Of a stretch of 64,000 nucleotides of DNA, positions 22,501 to 35,330 are shown in pieces. Below the pieces are notes generated by a model. That model saw only the letters and a list, made by a program, of their open reading frames with translations, made no database searches and was not told where the DNA came from. The stretch lies in assembly GCA_023105745.1 (NCBI GenBank), contig JALGQZ010000015.1, positions 3,495,499 through 3,559,498 of the forward strand, given 5' to 3'. Origin of the DNA: Austropuccinia psidii. Taxonomy: Eukaryota > Basidiomycota > Pucciniomycetes > Pucciniales > Sphaerophragmiaceae. Both the position numbers and the translations under genes were made by a program. The first letter of the stretch is position 1; the number at the start of each line of letters is the position of its first letter.

Positions 22501-24226
22501 AAATAATTGGTACTAATAAAATGAAAAAAAAATAATTATTAAAATTAGAGAAATATTAAAAAAAAATGATTATAATAATGATTTGAATTAATGAAATTTC
22601 GAAAATTCATAAACATTTTTTAATTAAAATTTAAAAAATTAAAACAAAAATACAAAAATAAATAAATAAATTAAATTTAAAATTCTTTTTAATTTTTAAA
22701 TACCTTAAATTAATGTTTTTTATATAATAAAAATCTTCATTTTAATTTTTTTTCTTTTTGATAAAAAATTATAAGAATTCTAATAATAAATTTATTGTCT
22801 TCATTTAATTCTTTTTTGTTTAATTTAATTTTCTCTAAATTATACTTTTTTTTTTCTTCAAAAAAAAAAAATGAAAGCATTTTTTTTTAAATAAATGATT
22901 TTTAAAAAAAATTAAAAATTAAAATATTAAATAAGATTAATTTATAAAAATCTTTTAAATAATTAAATTTAATAATTATACAATAAAATCAATTAAGTTT
23001 AATTTATTAATTTCTTTAGATTTTTATAATTCTTATAAATTATAATTTTTTTTTTTTTTTCAAAATATTAAATTTAATATTCTTTTAATAACTAAAAAAA
23101 AGAAGAAAAAATCATAAATATATATATATATAGATTATAAACTGTTTTTTCATTTTGTATAAGCTTAAAGAGAAAAAAATCAAAATACTTAAAAAAAGAA
23201 GAATTACCTAAAAACAATTTAAAGAATTTAATTTAATTTTTATTATTATTAAAAATTTAAATTTAACTCCTTTTTAAAAAATTTCAAAAAAAAAATGTTT
23301 ATTTTAAAAAATAATAATAAAAATAAAAATATAAAAGAAATCAGTTTAAATAATAATTTATGAATTAATAACAATTTTTTTCTATACTTTAGTTAATTTG
23401 ATTTTAGATTAGAAATATTTATTATTATTAAAAAAAGGAATCATTAAAAAAAAATTTTTTAACAAAAAATTAAAAATCAAAACTTATTTTTTTTTTTCAT
23501 AAGAAACAAGAAGTAAAAATATCAAATTTAATGATAACTGATCTATTTTTTATATTTCATTGTCAATTATAAAAGAAATTTTAAATTACATCAAAGAAAT
23601 ATTTAACATGACAATCTCATGATAAAGATTTTTAAGTAATATTTTGATTAATATGAATAGATCAATTTGAATTAAGTGAAAAATATCTTTAAGGTATGAC
23701 ACAATTCAGATTTTTTAATTCAATTTGTAAATTTGGTCAACCAAAAAAAGTCTTGAACCAGATCAAAAGGGTTTTTATTAGTGTATGAATCAGATTTAGA
23801 TTATTTACAAAGGCTTATTTATGGCTCACCTTGAGGTTTGCAATGTTTTTTATATATTGGCAAGAATGTTTGTCTATTTGATTTTTTTGAAAGTAAGTCA
23901 AGTTAAGCTCAAATAAACTCATCAAAATTATTTTACAATGAAATTTTGTTGATAAACCACTCAACTTCACTTTATAGATAATAAATTATTAATTAATAAA
24001 ATATAAAACTTATAAATTTCTCAAATTTAAATTTCAAATTGAAATTTTAGTGAGTCTGAGTGAGTTGTGTCAAGAAATCTTTGATTTTGAATTTAAAATT
24101 CTAGTCAAAAATTCTCAAATGGGATAATTTTCTTGATCTCAAAATTTTGTGATAAAATTCTATAAAAATTTAAAAAGATTCATTATAATGAAAATTTCTT
24201 TTCTTTTAATTTCATCTTAAAAAATT
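17692..24226. other. Long AT-rich intergenic region
   Basis: Homopolymers, AT dinucleotide runs (for example 19531-19556, 23118-23132) and degenerate sequence dominate. The stretch 22070-22500 is of more ordinary composition but shows no frame, fold or family I recognise. 23700-24226 should hold the promoter of the Atg22-family gene; no clear TATA or CAAT box can be singled out against the AT background. Confidence 0.6.
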
Positions 24227-26708
24227 ATGAGACAACTAAATCAATCAGAAGAACAAGAAGAACAAGAAGAAGAAGAAGAAGGATTTAAAAATTCTACTCA
24301 AGTTTTATCTTCATTAAATTCATTCTTTAAATTTAAAAAAATCTCAAATTCTACCAATTCTTATGATCAATTGAATTCAATAATCGAACAAGAAGATCAA
24401 AATCAAAATCAAAATCAAAATCAAAATCAAAATTTCTCAAATTCGATAAATTCATCATCAAATTTTTCCAATTTTTCCAATTTTTCCAATTTTTCCAATT
24501 TAAATCAAATTAAATCAGTTCATCTTGAAAAGCTTAAAAAATTCTCATTGGGATTTTATTCTTATTCTTTTGCTTCTGAAGTAAGTCAATAAAATCTTAA
24601 AAATTTCAAAATTTCAACCAAAAATTAATCATCATTTTAATTTTTTTAATTTTTTAGGCTTTTGCAATCGTTTCAACTACTTTATTCTTACGTTAGTAAA
24701 AATTCTCAAGATCAAGATCAATCAGTTCTTTCTTTTATTTTTAAAATATTCAATTCGTCTGCTTTTAGCTATCACTCTAGAACAATTCTCAAGAGATCAT
24801 GGTTTTCAATTTCCTTCACATCAATCAGCCTGCTCAAATTTACCTCAAAGTATTTGTCAAATCAACCTCTTGGGGAAATGGATCGATACAGCCTCATTTC
24901 CATTATATGTTTTTAGTTGTAGCGTCGCTTTACAAGCTTTTATCGTCATTAGTATGGGCGATGCTGCAGATAATAGTAAAGTCACATTTTCTTTTGATGA
25001 TTATCTTTTGATTCATTCTTTTATTATTAACCTGCTTTTTAATCCTCTTTTTTTAATTTAATTTAATTTATAACAGTTATCATCAGAAAATTCTTATTAA
25101 TTTCATTTGCATCTATCGGTAGCTTAGCTGCTATCACCTTCTTTTTCATTCAACCTACTTCATCTCTTTGGTGGTTTAGTGCTTTATTTGCCATCATCTC
25201 AAACGCAACTTTAGGCGCTAGTTTAGTTTGCTTAAATAGTTATGTAAGTTCAATATTAAATTTCTTAAATTTAATCTTACTCATTCAATTCGTTCTAGAT
25301 ACCCACTTTAGCCAAAACACGTCCATCAGTTTTAAAAGCTCAACATTTTACAATCAACTTTCAACAAGATCAAAATTATAAATCTCTTCTATCAACAACA
25401 ATAGCTAATATCTCTGCCAGAGGTATCGCCTTTGGTTACACATCTGGAATCTTCGCCCTTTGCATGTCTCTATTTCTGGTCAATTCTAATAACACCAAAA
25501 TCGATAGTCTTAGGTGGGTCGTAGGTGCTAGTGGTCTATGGTGGGCTATCTTTACTATTCGTAGGTGGTCTTTTTCACTTGAAATACCTTACCTTGTTCT
25601 TTTCAATCAATTCTTCCTTTTCATCTTATTGATTTCTTGTGCTTCTTTCTACTAGCTGCGGCTTTTTGGTTACCACCATTCAAACTTTTAGATTTGGAGC
25701 AATTATCTAATCCTTTTCAACCAGTCAAGAGCTGTCGACGTATGATTGGAATGTTAAAAGAATATAATCGCTTGAAAAATACAATTCAATTCTTAATGGC
25801 TTGGTTTCTTTTGAGTGATGGTAAATATAATCTCACTTGGTTTTGTCTTCAATCTCATCTTTTTAACCTTCAAGCTTGAAATCTTTAGGATTTTCTACCA
25901 TGACTTCAACAGCCATCCTTTTTGCAAAAACCGTTCTCAATATGCCATCCTCTCATTTAGTCTTGATTGGAGTCATTGCACCTGCCACCGGAATCTTTGG
26001 CGCTCTAATTGCACCTATCATTCAATCCAAAATTTCATTCTGCTCCGGTCCTGGTGGAAACTTGAGAATGTTTAAACTCTTGATTGGGTTTACTTGCCTT
26101 ATTCCTTTATATGTAACTCTTGGCTTATTGTTCCGTTCATCTGTCATGAGCACCGAATGGGAAATGTATATCCTCAGTAGTCTCTTTGGTAAATCTCATC
26201 ACTCAATTTTGTTTTTCCTTTCAAGCGCTGCTAATGATCTCAACAATCCGTTTGATTTATAGGTTTGGCTTATGGTGCATTTCAATCTTATGCTCGATCA
26301 GTTTACGCAGAATTAATTCCACCTGGCCAAGAAGCCAAGTGGTATGCCTTGTACAGCATAACTGATAAGTAAGTTACCAGAAAAATCACATTTCAATATA
26401 CAACAAAAGTGCTCAGACAAATTATTTTTCTTTTTTTTTTGAGTTAGATCTTCCAGTTTTTTTGGGCCCTTTATTGTTGGGTTGATAGCAGGTATTTGAT
26501 TACAGTACTGCCTTGAACTTGAGATGAATCCAATCGAGCTTATGATTTGTTTCTTTGGTTAATAGATCACACTCATAATCTTCGATTTGGATTCATTTTT
26601 ATTCTTTGTACTTTGCTTTTATCGTTTCCCATTCTTAATCACGTTGATTTGATTGTTGGTAAAACAAATGCTGAAGAATATAGTGCCACTCAGTATACCG
26701 CTCCGTGA
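24227..26708 (+). CDS. ATG22: Atg22-family vacuolar amino-acid effluxer, 10 exons
   Basis: Exons: 24227-24580, 24658-24691, 24769-24975, 25077-25243, 25299-25560, 25656-25820, 25889-26188, 26263-26368, 26448-26491, 26566-26708. All nine introns (55-101 nt) are GT-AG and the phases fit, giving 593 residues; yeast Atg22 is 528. Family blocks: [14 protein letters not shown] at the start of the membrane part, [28 protein letters not shown], a long middle with [47 protein letters not shown] and [18 protein letters not shown] to [15 protein letters not shown]. About twelve hydrophobic segments fit the major-facilitator fold of this family. Atg22 exports amino acids from the vacuole after autophagic breakdown. 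Residues 1-110 are a hydrophilic, Glu-, Gln-Asn- and Asn-Phe-Ser-repeat tail. The start is the first ATG in frame; an upstream ATG at 24188 stops after 10 codons. This is the only intact-looking gene here and it is CpG-rich. Confidence 0.93.
24391..24510 (+). repeat. Coding microsatellites in the Atg22 N-terminal tail
   Basis: (CAAAAT)n encodes alternating Gln-Asn, then (TTTTCCAAT)n encodes Asn-Phe-Ser units. Both periods are multiples of three, so copy-number changes keep the frame. The tail is probably length-variable among strains. Confidence 0.8.
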
Positions 26709-29173
26709 TTTTTTTGTTTTTAAACATTACAAAAAAGTCATGTGAAGATTTTGCTTTTTTTTTCAATGGGTGCAAAGTTTTTGTGTATTTTTTTTTGAGG
26801 GGGGGGGGCAAGATATGCGAAGTAGTTTGAAGATACAAATTAGAATTAAACCATTCTTTCCATTTCAAAAAATCAATGTAGAAACTTATTGATATAGTCA
26901 AGCGTAGGCAAGTTTGTAGTTTAAATACAAGATATCGAACCCAAATTATCTTCTAAATAGATAACCAAGAGTTGAATCCTGAATCTCTGTTAGATTTGAC
27001 TAATTATGTCGTATATTTAACACTTGCATACTAACGTCATCACATGTTACATTTTGCATGCTTGGACGAAAATTCTTTCTTCGCATGAAATTTTGTATAT
27101 AGTTAATTAGAAATTAATAGAAATTTGTTTCCTCACCAGCATAATCTTTTCACGATAAAAGCTGAGAGAAAAAAAAAGTTTTTTTCTTTGATAAATGCAC
27201 AACTTCCTCTCTGAAAATTAAGCAAAAGGAAAAATTTGAAAAAAAGAGGCATCTTAAAATAAATCATAATTTTTGTGAAGTAAATTGTGAACTGAATAAT
27301 AAAGAGAGGAGGGACCATTAATGTCTTGAATTTTTTCTTTTTTGATGTATGTCCAAGTTTGATTTGTGAGAGGTTAGTCTATGAAGCAACTATTAAATAC
27401 TAAAAATTTACTATGACTGTCCTTATAAATTTATAAGAATAATAATAAAATTATTATGATCAGAAGTTTAATATATTTATTAAATTTTAAACATAAAAAA
27501 AACTACCAAGTATATAAATTAATAGTTTGATTAATTAATTAATATTTTTTTAAATAATAATAATGATAATAAAAAAATAAGAATAATAATAATAATAATA
27601 ATTATTCTTATAAAATAAATGAATAAATTCAAAAAAGTTAAATAAAAACAAAGAAAAGAAAAGAAATAAAAACAAAAGAAAGAAAGAAAGAAAGAAAAAA
27701 AAATGTTATTTTTTTTCTTTATTTAAACATATATATATATATATATATATGTAAAATTATTATTAATGATTATTGGGGGGTTATCAAAATGATATCTTTT
27801 ATGAGTTGATTGGTTTGCTTGAGAAAAAAATCTACTCAAATGAAAAACTTAAATGAATTGTTAATAACTAATGAGTAAAACTGATTAATTAAATTTTGAG
27901 ATTTTTAATGATTACAATAATAATGGTACTAAGAAAGTTGGAAAAGATATTATCCTTAAATTTTATTTTTTACTTTATCCAATATGAAAAATCTTTTTTT
28001 TTTTTTTTTTTGAATGATACAACATTAATCAATACTTTTGAAACTAAAAAAGTTTTAAATTTTTTTTTCAATAATTAAAATTGATTAGTTTCCCTCTTCC
28101 ATTACAAAAAGAAAAAAGTGAGGAATGATTTTTTTTGATTAAAAATCAATAAGTCTAATTATGATGATAACAGAAAGAATTAAATTTTTTGAAATTTATT
28201 CAAAAGTAAAGAAGAAAGAATTAAAATTTTGATGAGTTAAGGAAATATTTTTAATCAAAAAAAACTCTTATCATATTAAAGGATTAATAAATTGAAATCA
28301 TCTTTCTGAATATGAAAAAAGTTTATAAAATGAAACTTTGGGATTTCATTAATCATTTCTACTTCTTTATATATAACATAAAAATTTAGCCTATGGTATT
28401 AATATAGCTTGATCAATTTTCTACTTACCTTAATAAATAACATTTAAATCAACAGGACCTTATAATATCACTCAAAAAAAAAAAAAAAAAAACTACTATA
28501 TTGAATATAAATTCATTAATCAAACTAAACTAAATTATTATTATTTTTTTTTTCTTTTCTATTAGATAATAATTTTAAAAGGATAAAACTAATTTTACTT
28601 TTTTTTTTTAATTGAAATTTAAAATTTTTTTTTTAAACAAATTAAATTATAAAATAAGAAAGTTTTATATTAAATATATATATATCAAGAAATTGCTTTT
28701 TTTTTAAAAAAAAAAAAATAATAAGATAAAAAAAAAAAAAAAAAAAAAATATGAATCAAAAAAATTTTTATGATATTCAAACAAAAAAAAAAAAAATTTT
28801 TTTTTTCTTGTTTTTTTTTTTTAATCAATTGAATAAATTTAAATTTAATATATATATATATTTTTGAGGAGAAAAATCTTAAACAATATAATTTTTTTTT
28901 TTTTTTTAAAAAAAAATATATTAATTTAAATATAATATATATATATATATATTTAATTTAATTTAATTTAATTTAATTTAATTTAATTTATTTTTGACAA
29001 AAAATATTAATAAATAAATAAATAAATAAAAAAAAAAAGGAATTTTTAAAATTTTCAAAAAATAAAAAATTATAAAAAATTATAAAAAATCATAAAAAAA
29101 AAAAAAAAAAAAAAAAAAATGAAAATTAAAATTAAAATTAAAAAAAGTTTAAAAGATTAAATTTTAATTAAGA

Positions 29174-29205
<32 letters not shown>

Positions 29206-29294
29206 TGAAAGATTTTTTTTTTTTTTAAATGGTAAGTGTTTAGTTTTTGTGAAAATTAAGTTATATTATATTCTACATACTTAAATAAGACACA
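26709..29294. other. Downstream flank of ATG22, then AT-rich DNA
   Basis: 26709-27360 has ordinary composition with several CpG and probably holds the 3' UTR and terminator of ATG22. After 27420 the sequence becomes AT-rich with runs of (TA)n (27729-27750, 28921-28950), GAAA repeats (27660-27695) and a TTTAA pentamer array (28950-28990). No further gene is supported. Confidence 0.6.
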
Positions 29295-30695
29295 TGTTAT
29301 ACTAATTCTATGATAAAGTGATAATAAATTTATTTAAAACTTTAAATCTTACTGTGATATTGATAATAATGATAAAAATAGTTGAATGATGATATTCAAG
29401 GCTTTAATATTAAGGAATATTGGTGGTGAACACTTTTCAAAGCCCTGGGTGCAGTTTTATCAATTGAATTATTATAATAAATACTAAAATAACTAATATA
29501 ATGGTTATACTTGATTTTTTCCCAAGAGAATAGCTGTTGATAAAAAGTTTTACTAATTAGGAATTTAAGAGAAGGATGGGGATTTCTCTTTTGGGAAGAG
29601 AAAGGTCGCTTTTTATCCTGAAAATGGGTGAAAAGGTCCTCTAGACCATTTCATTTAGAGGAAGTGAAGATTTTTAACTTCCAATTACTGGCTTGTTGTT
29701 TTCAAAAGACCTGTATAGCCTTTATAGGGCTCAGATGTGGTTTTGAAACCACATCTGGGCAATTTTTACCAATAAAGGGTCAAAAATTTCATTTGGGACC
29801 ACACAACCCTTTTCTGATGTGTATGACATGTAGAATTCTGTACAGAACCTGTATGTGACCCCAGTATTGAAAACAATATGAGTTATTGAAGCATAAGAAG
29901 AATCCTTTATCTAATTGACACCTCATATTCAAAGCTATGGGAAATTATCCCACAGTGAAGGTGTATTGACCCAACTGTGGGATTTTAACCTTAAAACTGC
30001 CATAACTTTGTAATTCTTCAAGATATTGAGCTCAAAGTTAGTTCATTGTGTATTCCTGGATGTGGTCACACAATGGTACTTCATTTGGTATGAGTAGCAT
30101 TCAATATGGCAAAGCTATACCATGTTCAATTCCCATTATCCAAATATGAATTTTGCTCAAATCCTGTATGGAACTTGTTTTCTCCATAACTTTGGTTCTA
30201 GATGGGTTATGGGGAAATGGATTTCCTCATCAGATAGCCTTAATGGTGCTCTTGCCAAAAATTACCCCACTTTAGGTATCTAACACTAAAGCTGTAGAAG
30301 TTAGATGAGAGGTGAATCTTTTATTCATCCTTATTTGGATTGAATTTGGCCATAACTTCTGTAGCTTTAATTACAGCTTAGTTTGACTAGTACCATTATA
30401 TATTTATTCATGAGAGCTTTAATCTGATCACAAATTTGATGAGGTTTAGCCAATTTCTCTGGATTTTAGATGAGAGGTGAAAATTAAGGTTCATGCTCAA
30501 CAACTACTTTGAGCCTGAATAACTTTGTTATTATTTTTCCTATGATTATGAGATTTGCATACTTGGAAAGAAGTGAGTTTACTCTTTCTTTTGATATTTT
30601 CTGAGCTGTTTTGTCCCAGATCCATGTTTTTATGGCATTTTACTCTACCATTGGTTTATGGTATTTTGGCTGTCATGCTTGTGCTCTTGCTGACA
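29295..30695 (-). repeat. 3' LTR of element B
   Basis: On the minus strand it starts TGTCAGCAAGAGCACAAGC and on the plus-strand left side begins TGTTATACTAATTCTATG. It aligns along its length with 37462-38868. It holds a stem-loop at 29719-29778 that matches one in the other LTR with a compensated base pair. Confidence 0.8.
29719..29778 (-). other. Stem-loop in the element B 3' LTR
   Basis: The inner perfect stem is CAGATGTGGTTT/AAACCACATCTG (29732-29743 with 29746-29757). The outer stem is CCTTTAT (29719-29725) with ATAAAGG (29772-29778). The corresponding outer stem in the 5' LTR is CCTGTAT/ATACAGG, so both partners of one base pair have changed. Confidence 0.6.
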
Positions 30696-30721
30696 TACCC
30701 TCCCTATAAAAAAAAGGCTCA

Positions 30722-31277
30722 TCACTGATGAGGCCTTTCAGCCCTTGTAAAGGATCTACACCTCAGGTTAAGGTCACCCTGTGGTATGGAATCCTCTGAA
30801 AACCATTTATATTTATCAGCTGTTTGGTTCTTAAATCTGACCAAATATTGTCTCTGGTCTTTGCCATTGAGTCTGATCTTCCTGGCCTTCATGATCTTTT
30901 TCACTGGGCTCTTCTCCTGTTTGGTGGTAAGGTTTGAATAAACTCACTGGAAACACTGGGAGTTTCCTAGAAAAGTATTATGTGAGTCTGAACTCCACTG
31001 CATTTTACCCTATCAATCTAATGATAGTGAATGGTCCTAAAAATGAGTCTCTAATTTTATTTGAGATTTTGAGGTTGTTCAAATTCAAAGTAGACACTAA
31101 AACTTGGTCCCCTTCTCTGAAGTCTGTTTCCTTGTAGTTATTGTCATACCTCTGTTTATTGTATTCTTTTGCCTCAGCTATGCACCTTGCAGCTGTATCA
31201 CATTCCCTAATCCACATATAATGGAAGTATTTGGCTGTGGGGTGGATATTCAGCAGATTTTTCTTCAAGAAATTCAC
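30722..31277 (-). pseudogene. pol: Element B integrase C-terminus and chromodomain
   Basis: 31277-31005 reads LLNIHPTAKYFHYMW then DFREGDQVLVSTLNLNNL (integrase C-terminal DNA-binding part). After a break, 30904-30722 reads GKDQRQYLVRFKNQTADKY followed by a Trp and Phe, a chromodomain-like core. It matches the same region of element A in order and wording. Confidence 0.7.
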
Positions 31278-31301
31278 CGAAATTAAGGGATTTCACCTTT
31301 T

Positions 31302-32102
31302 CTATACAAGTGAGGGTGATTTCCCTGTGGCAGAGTGCTGACTTGTATTATATACCAGCTTTATTTCTGGTAGGAGTTTAACCCAGTCATGAGTATACCA
31401 TTCATGATCCTTGTATTCCATGCCATATGCACAGAATCTTCTGATTATTTCCTCAATTGTTTGGATCATCCTTTCAGCTAGGCCATGTGTCTGTGGATGG
31501 TAAGATGTAGAAAATTGAAGTTTAATTCCAAGCATATCATAGAGGTTAGTCCAAATTTCTGATGTGAAATTTAGATCCCTATCACCAATAATGATTTTAA
31601 GGACTCCACATGTAGCTATGATGTTATTTAAGAAAGAAAATTCTGTGTCCATAGCTGTGTCATCTTTGTGGCATGGTAGGCATCTGACACTTTTACTATA
31701 CCTATATACTATGATTAGGCAATAATTGAAGTTTTCTTTTTCTCCTGGGACAAGTCCTGTTACCCAGTCCATGTAGATAGTTTCCCATGGGTCCTTGGGT
31801 TCCTCTATGTGTTGGAGTAGCCCATACTTTCCCCCATTTTTCCTGTTTTCCTTCTTGCATCTTTTACAGGTGTTGATTTATTCACCAAACTATTTCTCCA
31901 ATTGAGGCCACCAAGCTGTGCTTGCTATGCTCTCTTGTGTACTTCCTTCACTCATGTGGCCCATTTCGAGGAACTCATGGCATTCTTTCAGGATAAGGGA
32001 GAAATGGTTCCTGTCTATCACTTTGAAGGCCCTAGTGTGCTTTTCTCTGTGATAAAGCAATGCATCTATAAGGAAAAATTTATTGTCAATATAGTCCCTC
32101 AA
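31302..32102 (-). pseudogene. pol: Element B integrase zinc domain and core
   Basis: 32102-31890 holds the zinc domain (ILKECHEFLEMGHMSEG) but the CxxC half is degraded. 31772-31302 holds the core with all three acids: [22 protein letters not shown] and [13 protein letters not shown]. The 156-codon core frame is open. Confidence 0.75.
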
Positions 32103-32935
32103 CCAGGGCTCATCTAAAAGGGATTCTAGTTCTGGGCTCCTGTATCTTTTTTGAAGGAGTTGTAAGAGTATGCTACAGTGTTTGTGTTTGGAATAAGTTT
32201 TAATAAATGAATTAAAAAAAATTAATTGTTAATCTTAAAGGAACTTATCCCAAATATTGGAGTTTCTGTCTCCTCTGGTTCACTTTACTTAGTATATGAG
32301 GTACCACTTTCTGTTTCCCATTCAGAGAATCTGAAGTTCTTCCTCCTATTTATTTTCTTGAAGCAGATAGAAATTCTGGGAGCTACTTCTGGGTCATAAG
32401 CTGGGTTGCTTTTGACCTTTCCAATTGCCATCTACTGAGGCCATCAAGATTAGTGTGGCTTTTCCCTTCTTGTATATGATCATCATTTTACCTCTATACT
32501 CTAGGATAGCTATTTGCCACCTAAAAATGTGTCTATTAGTAGTCTTCATGTTGAGCAAGGACTTAAGTGCTATTCAGTCTGTTTAAAATTCAAAGACTGT
32601 ATCCTCAAAATAGTAATCTAGTTTTTATAGGGCCCAAACCAAAAAATAAGAATTAAGTCTGGGTTTCTCCATACCTGGCCTCTGAATCCTTCATTTGCCT
32701 GGAGATGTAACATATTACCCCCTCCCTTGGTTCACCATCTTCAATTTGTCTTTGGAAAAGGGTAGCCCCTAATCCTTGATTGCAAGCTGCATACATGTAC
32801 AGCTTGAATGGTAATTCAAAGTAAGTTAGCATGAGGACAGGTGCATTAGTGAGTTCATGTTTGATCCTCTAATATGAATCCCTCCTCTCCTTGGTAATTT
32901 CAAAAAGTAAATCTTTTATAAATAACTTGTATAAA
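32103..32935 (-). pseudogene. pol: Element B RNase H region, disrupted
   Basis: Around 32880-32720 the minus strand reads LPFKLYMYAACNQGLGATL, the RNase H start, where the expected catalytic Asp is Tyr. Many stops follow, and no long frame remains between 32200 and 32700. Confidence 0.6.
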
Positions 32936-33890
32936 CTACTGGTTATGTGGGAAATTGCTTTTGATGTGGTCTCTGTAGTAGCCAGGAAACCCCAGGAAAT
33001 ATTGCATCTCTTCAATTTGCTTTGTTACTGACCTTTGCAGTAATTTTGCTAATTTGTTCTTATCTATGACCAGGCTAAAGCCTGAAGCTTTATGTCCCAG
33101 TGACAATAGTTCTTGTTGGCCAAAATTACACTTTATAAGTGAAATTTTCAGATTGATGGGTGTGCATTTATTTAAGAATCTGTCTATGTACTTCACATGA
33201 TCTTTCCATGCTTCTGAGTATATAATTATATCATAAATATATACTATCATCAAGCCTTCCAATTTTTTTTTTATGAAATATTGTGTCCATCATCTTTTGG
33301 TATTGGGCTGGTGCCTTTTTGATTCCAAATGATATCCTGGTATACTCACATATAACCATGTGGAATATAATTCTGATTAATTTCATGGAGTTTGGTTCAA
33401 ATCCATTTTGGTGCAAGCCTTCCATAAAATCCATCTTGATGATGTATTTGGATTTTTACAGCTTTTCTAGAGCATGGGCTATCCTTGGTATAGGGTACCT
33501 GTCAGCTTTGGTGTAGTCTTTTAGTGCTCTGAAGTGTCCACCCAATCTAGACTTTCCATCATTCCAAGTGATAAGGACAGGTGTGGTTACTTCCACTATT
33601 TCATTGTGTCCTATCTTTCTGATGACATCCATATCCAGGAGTTCATTGAAATGTTTTTTAATTTCCTTCCTAGTTCACAGGCTGGCTGGGTATGAAGGTC
33701 TTCCTAGAATGAGTGTATAAGGTCTTTCCACATCTAGATATAGTTTTATATCATGGCCTCTAATTTTTCCTAAGGCTTCTTAAACTATGGCAAAAGCTGG
33801 TCTAGTCTTTCTACAACCTTTGAGTAAACCAACTTTCTGTTTACTAGTGATGTTAGCACTAAATTGTACCTCTTTTAGATAATTAAGTAA
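32936..33890 (-). pseudogene. pol: Element B reverse transcriptase, active site lost
   Basis: 33434-33231 reads FHMVICEYTRISFGIKKAPA, the palm block, and 33262-32936 continues past the active site. The YxDD motif at 33230-33241 is YIYD: the first catalytic Asp is Tyr (TAT for GAT). LGFPGYYRDHIK follows, the usual thumb/connection block. The upstream fingers (33450-33790) are recognisable but broken. Confidence 0.75.
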
Positions 33891-34385
33891 CTATTCTAGG
33901 GGGTCTTGGTTAGAAAAATGGTATATGTAAAGTGAAAATTTCTTTTCCTTGTTTGTACCTATGGTAATGTGCCTATTTTTACTCTTGTAAATATCAATGC
34001 CATAAATACTTTGGTAGTCTTTTCCCAGTAAAAAACCTTGGATGTGGGAATCCTCAAGCACTAAAGACTCTGGGTTAAGTCTGATATTACCCTTTTTATG
34101 GGGTATTATTATTTCTTTGATGACAGTACCAGTGGATCCCATCTTTCCTGATGCACTTTTGAAGTTCTTTTCCTCAGTTAGCAAGAATTTATTCTCCCAA
34201 TTTGGGATTTGTTTGTTAAATAATTCTCTGGCCACTATTGAGAAATGTGCACCACTATCAATGATCAATTGATTTTGAGAACTGTCAATAAAAACAGTCA
34301 TTGTAGTGGCCATTCCATAGATGTATGCCATTCCTTTAGCTAGTGTGACTAGGAAGGTTAGTTCATCTTGTGTGTGTTTGCACAA
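33891..34385 (-). pseudogene. pol: Element B aspartic protease
   Basis: LIIDSGAHFSIVARELF contains an intact Asp-Ser-Gly active site, and FLLGKDYQSIYGIDIYKSK is the second conserved block. The 164-codon frame is open. Arrangement and wording parallel the protease of element A. Confidence 0.75.
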
Positions 34386-35330
34386 ATTTTTACTTTAAGT
34401 TTCTTGTGGTAGGCCTTCTTCCAACTGTATGTCCTGAATTTCTAGTTGTTTTTCCTCTTGGTACTCCACCAGAAATTCCCCTCTATTGGGTCTTGGTCAT
34501 CATCAGAGTTCTCTCTGATTGAATCACCCATACAGTCAGATTAAGAATCCTCTTGGATTTCTTCTGTTGGGAATTTCTAAATGGCATAGTTTTTTCTTTG
34601 CCTTTGTATAGCTGTTAGAATATTAACTTGATGACCCAAAATGGTGACAAGAGCTCTTCTTAGTCACTTCTGCCATTTTCCTCTAGGTTTATCTTTATCG
34701 TAAACCCTAAAAGGCTTTTTCTCTCTGAAGCTGTTGCCTTTATATGGGGAATACTTCCCTATATTTTTCCTCTTACTTAAATATTGAAAGGTGTTGGAAA
34801 TTTCATATAAAGTGCAGTTCTGGTTTCACCTTCATTTTACTGCATGCTATAGTTCTCCTTGCATTCATGTCAAGAGTTTGTGATTCCTCATTTGAATGTT
34901 TATATGAGGATAAATTACTTTAAGTCTTTTAAACTGCTTAAGATACAAATGATAAGGATCTTTGTCCACTGCCTATTTTTCATTTCCAAATGAAATGGTC
35001 TTTTTCCATATCCAAGTACCATTACTGCACTTTTGGAGTATTTGACTCTTCCACCATGGCCAGTTTCTTATTCCATAGATTTTTTCCATTTCTGTGTACC
35101 AAATACTAGCATTTCCTGTGAATTCTTTATTTAGTCTGGCTGCAATCCAGTAGTCTGGTATACTTGGAAGATAAATGAAGAGCTCATAAATATAATCAAT
35201 ACATTCCATATGATCATATTCCCCTACAACAGAGAGTTTTGGCCAACTTGAGGCCTCTGGAAGCTGTTTCAGTGCTCCCTTCTCTGAATAAGTCATGTTA
35301 TCCCCATCTTGGTATTTTTGAATAGGGATC
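34386..35330 (-). pseudogene. gag: Element B gag core, disrupted
   Basis: 35296-34973 reads WPKLSVVGEYDHMECIDYI and WPWWKSQILQK, the same gag core as WPKFTGEGEYDHM in element A. Between 34972 and 34386 the gag tail is full of stops, and the expected zinc knuckle (near 34650) has lost its cysteines. Confidence 0.7.

Noticed and set aside
24188..24226. Upstream ATG of the Atg22-family gene
   Set aside because: Its frame stops after ten codons and is not joined to exon 1; at most a short upstream ORF.
26960..27000. GAGTTGAATCC resembling a tRNA B box
   Set aside because: No A box and no cloverleaf can be drawn around it.
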